A stretch of 7,572 nt of DNA. Source: Propionibacteriaceae bacterium. GTDB taxonomy: Bacteria > Actinomycetota > Actinomycetes > Propionibacteriales > Propionibacteriaceae. The notes beneath the pieces were generated by a model. That model ran no database searches. It saw only the letters and a list, made by a program, of their open reading frames with translations, and was not told where the DNA came from. The position numbers and the translations under genes are program-made. Positions 6,665-7,572 of this stretch are shown here, one piece after another; position 1 is the stretch's first letter, and each line of letters opens with the position of its first letter. Where the stretch lies: NCBI GenBank assembly GCA_030544185.1, contig JAUNRO010000151.1, positions 1-7,572 on the forward strand, written 5' to 3'.

Positions 6665-7572
6665 CCACGCGTCCGTTCGACGACGACCGGCCGCCCGAGC
6701 CGCCGCGCAGGCCGGGGCGTCGCAAAGGGCGCCGGCGTGGCGACCCGAATGCGGTGGTGCCGGAGCCGGAGTTCCAGAGCTATTACGGCAAGAACGTCGT
6801 GCAGGCGCCGCCGTGGGAGTGGCCCATCCCGGCCTACCTCTTCCTCGGCGGACTCGCTGCCGGCTCGGGTCTGGTGGCAGCCGGCGGTCACTTCACGGGC
6901 CGCAAGAAATTGCGTACGCGGGGTCGGTGGGCGGCGATCACCGCGACCGCGCTCGGTGGTGCCGCGCTCGCCGGCGACCTGGGGCGGCCCGAGCGCGCGC
7001 TCAACATGATGCGGACGGTGAAGCTGACCTCGCCGATGTCGGTGGGCTCGTGGATCCTGGCAGCGTTCGGGACGTTCGCGGGCGCCGCCGTCGGCATGGA
7101 GGTCGTGCGGAAGTGGCTGCCCGGCGAGGGCCCGGCCGGTTGGACGGTCGCACTGATCGACGGTCTGACGGCTGCGGGTTCGGCGTTCTTCGCGCCGCCG
7201 CTCGCGGCCTACACGGGTGTCCTGCTCTCCGACACGGCCCTGCCGACGTGGAACGAGGCCTATCGCGAGCTGCCGTTCCTGTTCGTCAGCTCCGGGATCG
7301 CCGCCGGTTCGGGGCTCGCAATGATCACGACCCCGCCGTCGGAGACCGGTCCCGTGCGGACGCTCGCGGTCCTCGGAGCGGCCGCGGATCTGATCGCGGG
7401 TGAAATGATGACAACACGACTCGGGGAGCTCGCGGAGCCCTATCACGAGGAACCCGCGAAGACCTATCACACGGCGTCGAAGATCCTGACGGCCGCGGGT
7501 GCGGTCGGCGCCGCGGTGCTGGCCGGCACCCGTGTTGGAGCCGCGCTGTCCGGTGCTGCGCTGATGGCGGGG
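6661..7572 (+). CDS. nrfD: NrfD/PsrC family membrane (gamma) subunit of formate dehydrogenase, partial at 3' end
   Basis: This is the membrane anchor and quinone-interacting subunit of a molybdoenzyme complex; 304 codons are visible and the gene runs off the window. Residues 1-50 are hydrophilic and rich in Pro, Arg and Asp, followed by the SYYGKNVVQAPPWEW segment (40-54). Family hallmarks are WEWPIPAYLFLGGLAAGSG (52-70), APPLAAYTGVLLSD (178-191) and LPFLFVSSGIAAGSGLAM (204-221). About seven hydrophobic segments are visible (near 56-76, 89-104, 128-148, 164-190, 205-222, 230-248 and 273-295). NrfD proteins carry no haem, unlike the cytochrome b subunit FdnI of E. coli, so quinone reduction would occur directly from the beta-subunit clusters. 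The start is supported by a ribosome binding site and the ATGA overlap with the ancestral beta stop. The same frame is open upstream through the beta gene because of the frame break there. Confidence 0.92.
   Translation, partial: MTTRPFDDDRPPEPPRRPGRRKGRRRGDPNAVVPEPEFQSYYGKNVVQAPPWEWPIPAYLFLGGLAAGSGLVAAGGHFTGRKKLRTRGRWAAITATALGGAALAGDLGRPERALNMMRTVKLTSPMSVGSWILAAFGTFAGAAVGMEVVRKWLPGEGPAGWTVALIDGLTAAGSAFFAPPLAAYTGVLLSDTALPTWNEAYRELPFLFVSSGIAAGSGLAMITTPPSETGPVRTLAVLGAAADLIAGEMMTTRLGELAEPYHEEPAKTYHTASKILTAAGAVGAAVLAGTRVGAALSGAALMAG

Noticed and set aside
5521..7470. A 649-codon open frame on the - strand across fdhB and nrfD
   Set aside because: It has the same antisense GC artefact: no domain, Arg/Ala/His-rich composition, and lies opposite conserved cysteine motifs and NrfD helices.
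5641..7572. Treating the continuous frame as a genuine natural beta-NrfD fusion protein
   Set aside because: The bridge has wrong-frame composition, the native helix and stop survive in the +1 frame, and NrfD keeps its own ribosome binding site and ATGA junction. Kept only as an open possibility in the findings.
1..7572. tRNA, rRNA, CRISPR array, insertion sequence or phage elements
   Set aside because: I saw no cloverleaf-like segment, no regularly spaced repeat array beyond the two-copy repeat at 1-66, and no transposase or integrase motifs in any plausible frame.

Overview
The window is very GC-rich, has strong GC bias at third codon positions, and reads almost entirely on the + strand. 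The protein families seen (a PadR/HAAS pair with a DUF5808-like motif, and an actinobacterial-style formate dehydrogenase with an NrfD membrane subunit) point to a high-GC actinobacterium. I would not go below phylum or class from sequence alone.

Layout. Bases 1-171 are upstream sequence with a roughly 33-nt repeat present twice, then a plausible sigma-70-type promoter carrying ACTAGT-type repeats that look like an autoregulatory PadR operator. Three tightly coupled genes follow: a PadR-family regulator (172-510), a membrane protein with a HAAS/DUF1700-like N-terminus plus DUF5808-like and DUF1648-like segments (507-1304), and a CPBP-family intramembrane protease (1301-2290). Each junction is a 4-nt ATGA overlap. 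Only 18 nt later begins a formate dehydrogenase operon: the catalytic molybdenum/tungsten subunit (2309-5641), the four-cluster iron-sulfur subunit (from 5641), and an NrfD-type membrane subunit (6661 to beyond the window end).

Two points change how the annotation must be read. First, the catalytic subunit has an in-frame TGA at 2876-2878, in the context ARI-U-HS where this family has its active-site selenocysteine. A bacterial SECIS-like hairpin with a GGUCU loop starts 11 nt later. The gene is therefore one 1110-residue selenoprotein, not two ORFs or a pseudogene. Second, the iron-sulfur subunit gene is broken near its 3' end. Its frame loses homology after about residue 308 and runs without a stop into the NrfD gene, while the expected C-terminal membrane helix (starting WQMFTMAGVAG and ending in a stop overlapping the NrfD start) lies in the +1 frame. 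A deletion of about 20-25 codons, of length 3n+2, explains both the missing linker and the apparent beta-gamma fusion. It may be a real mutation or an assembly error.

How the genes work together. The alpha subunit oxidises formate to CO2 at a bis-MGD/Sec site, electrons pass through its own [4Fe-4S] cluster and the four clusters of the beta subunit, and NrfD would hand them to the quinone pool. The PadR/HAAS/CPBP cassette may share the transcript, but nothing in the sequence proves a functional link. The selenocysteine machinery (selA, selB, selC, selD) is not in this window and must be elsewhere, possibly downstream.
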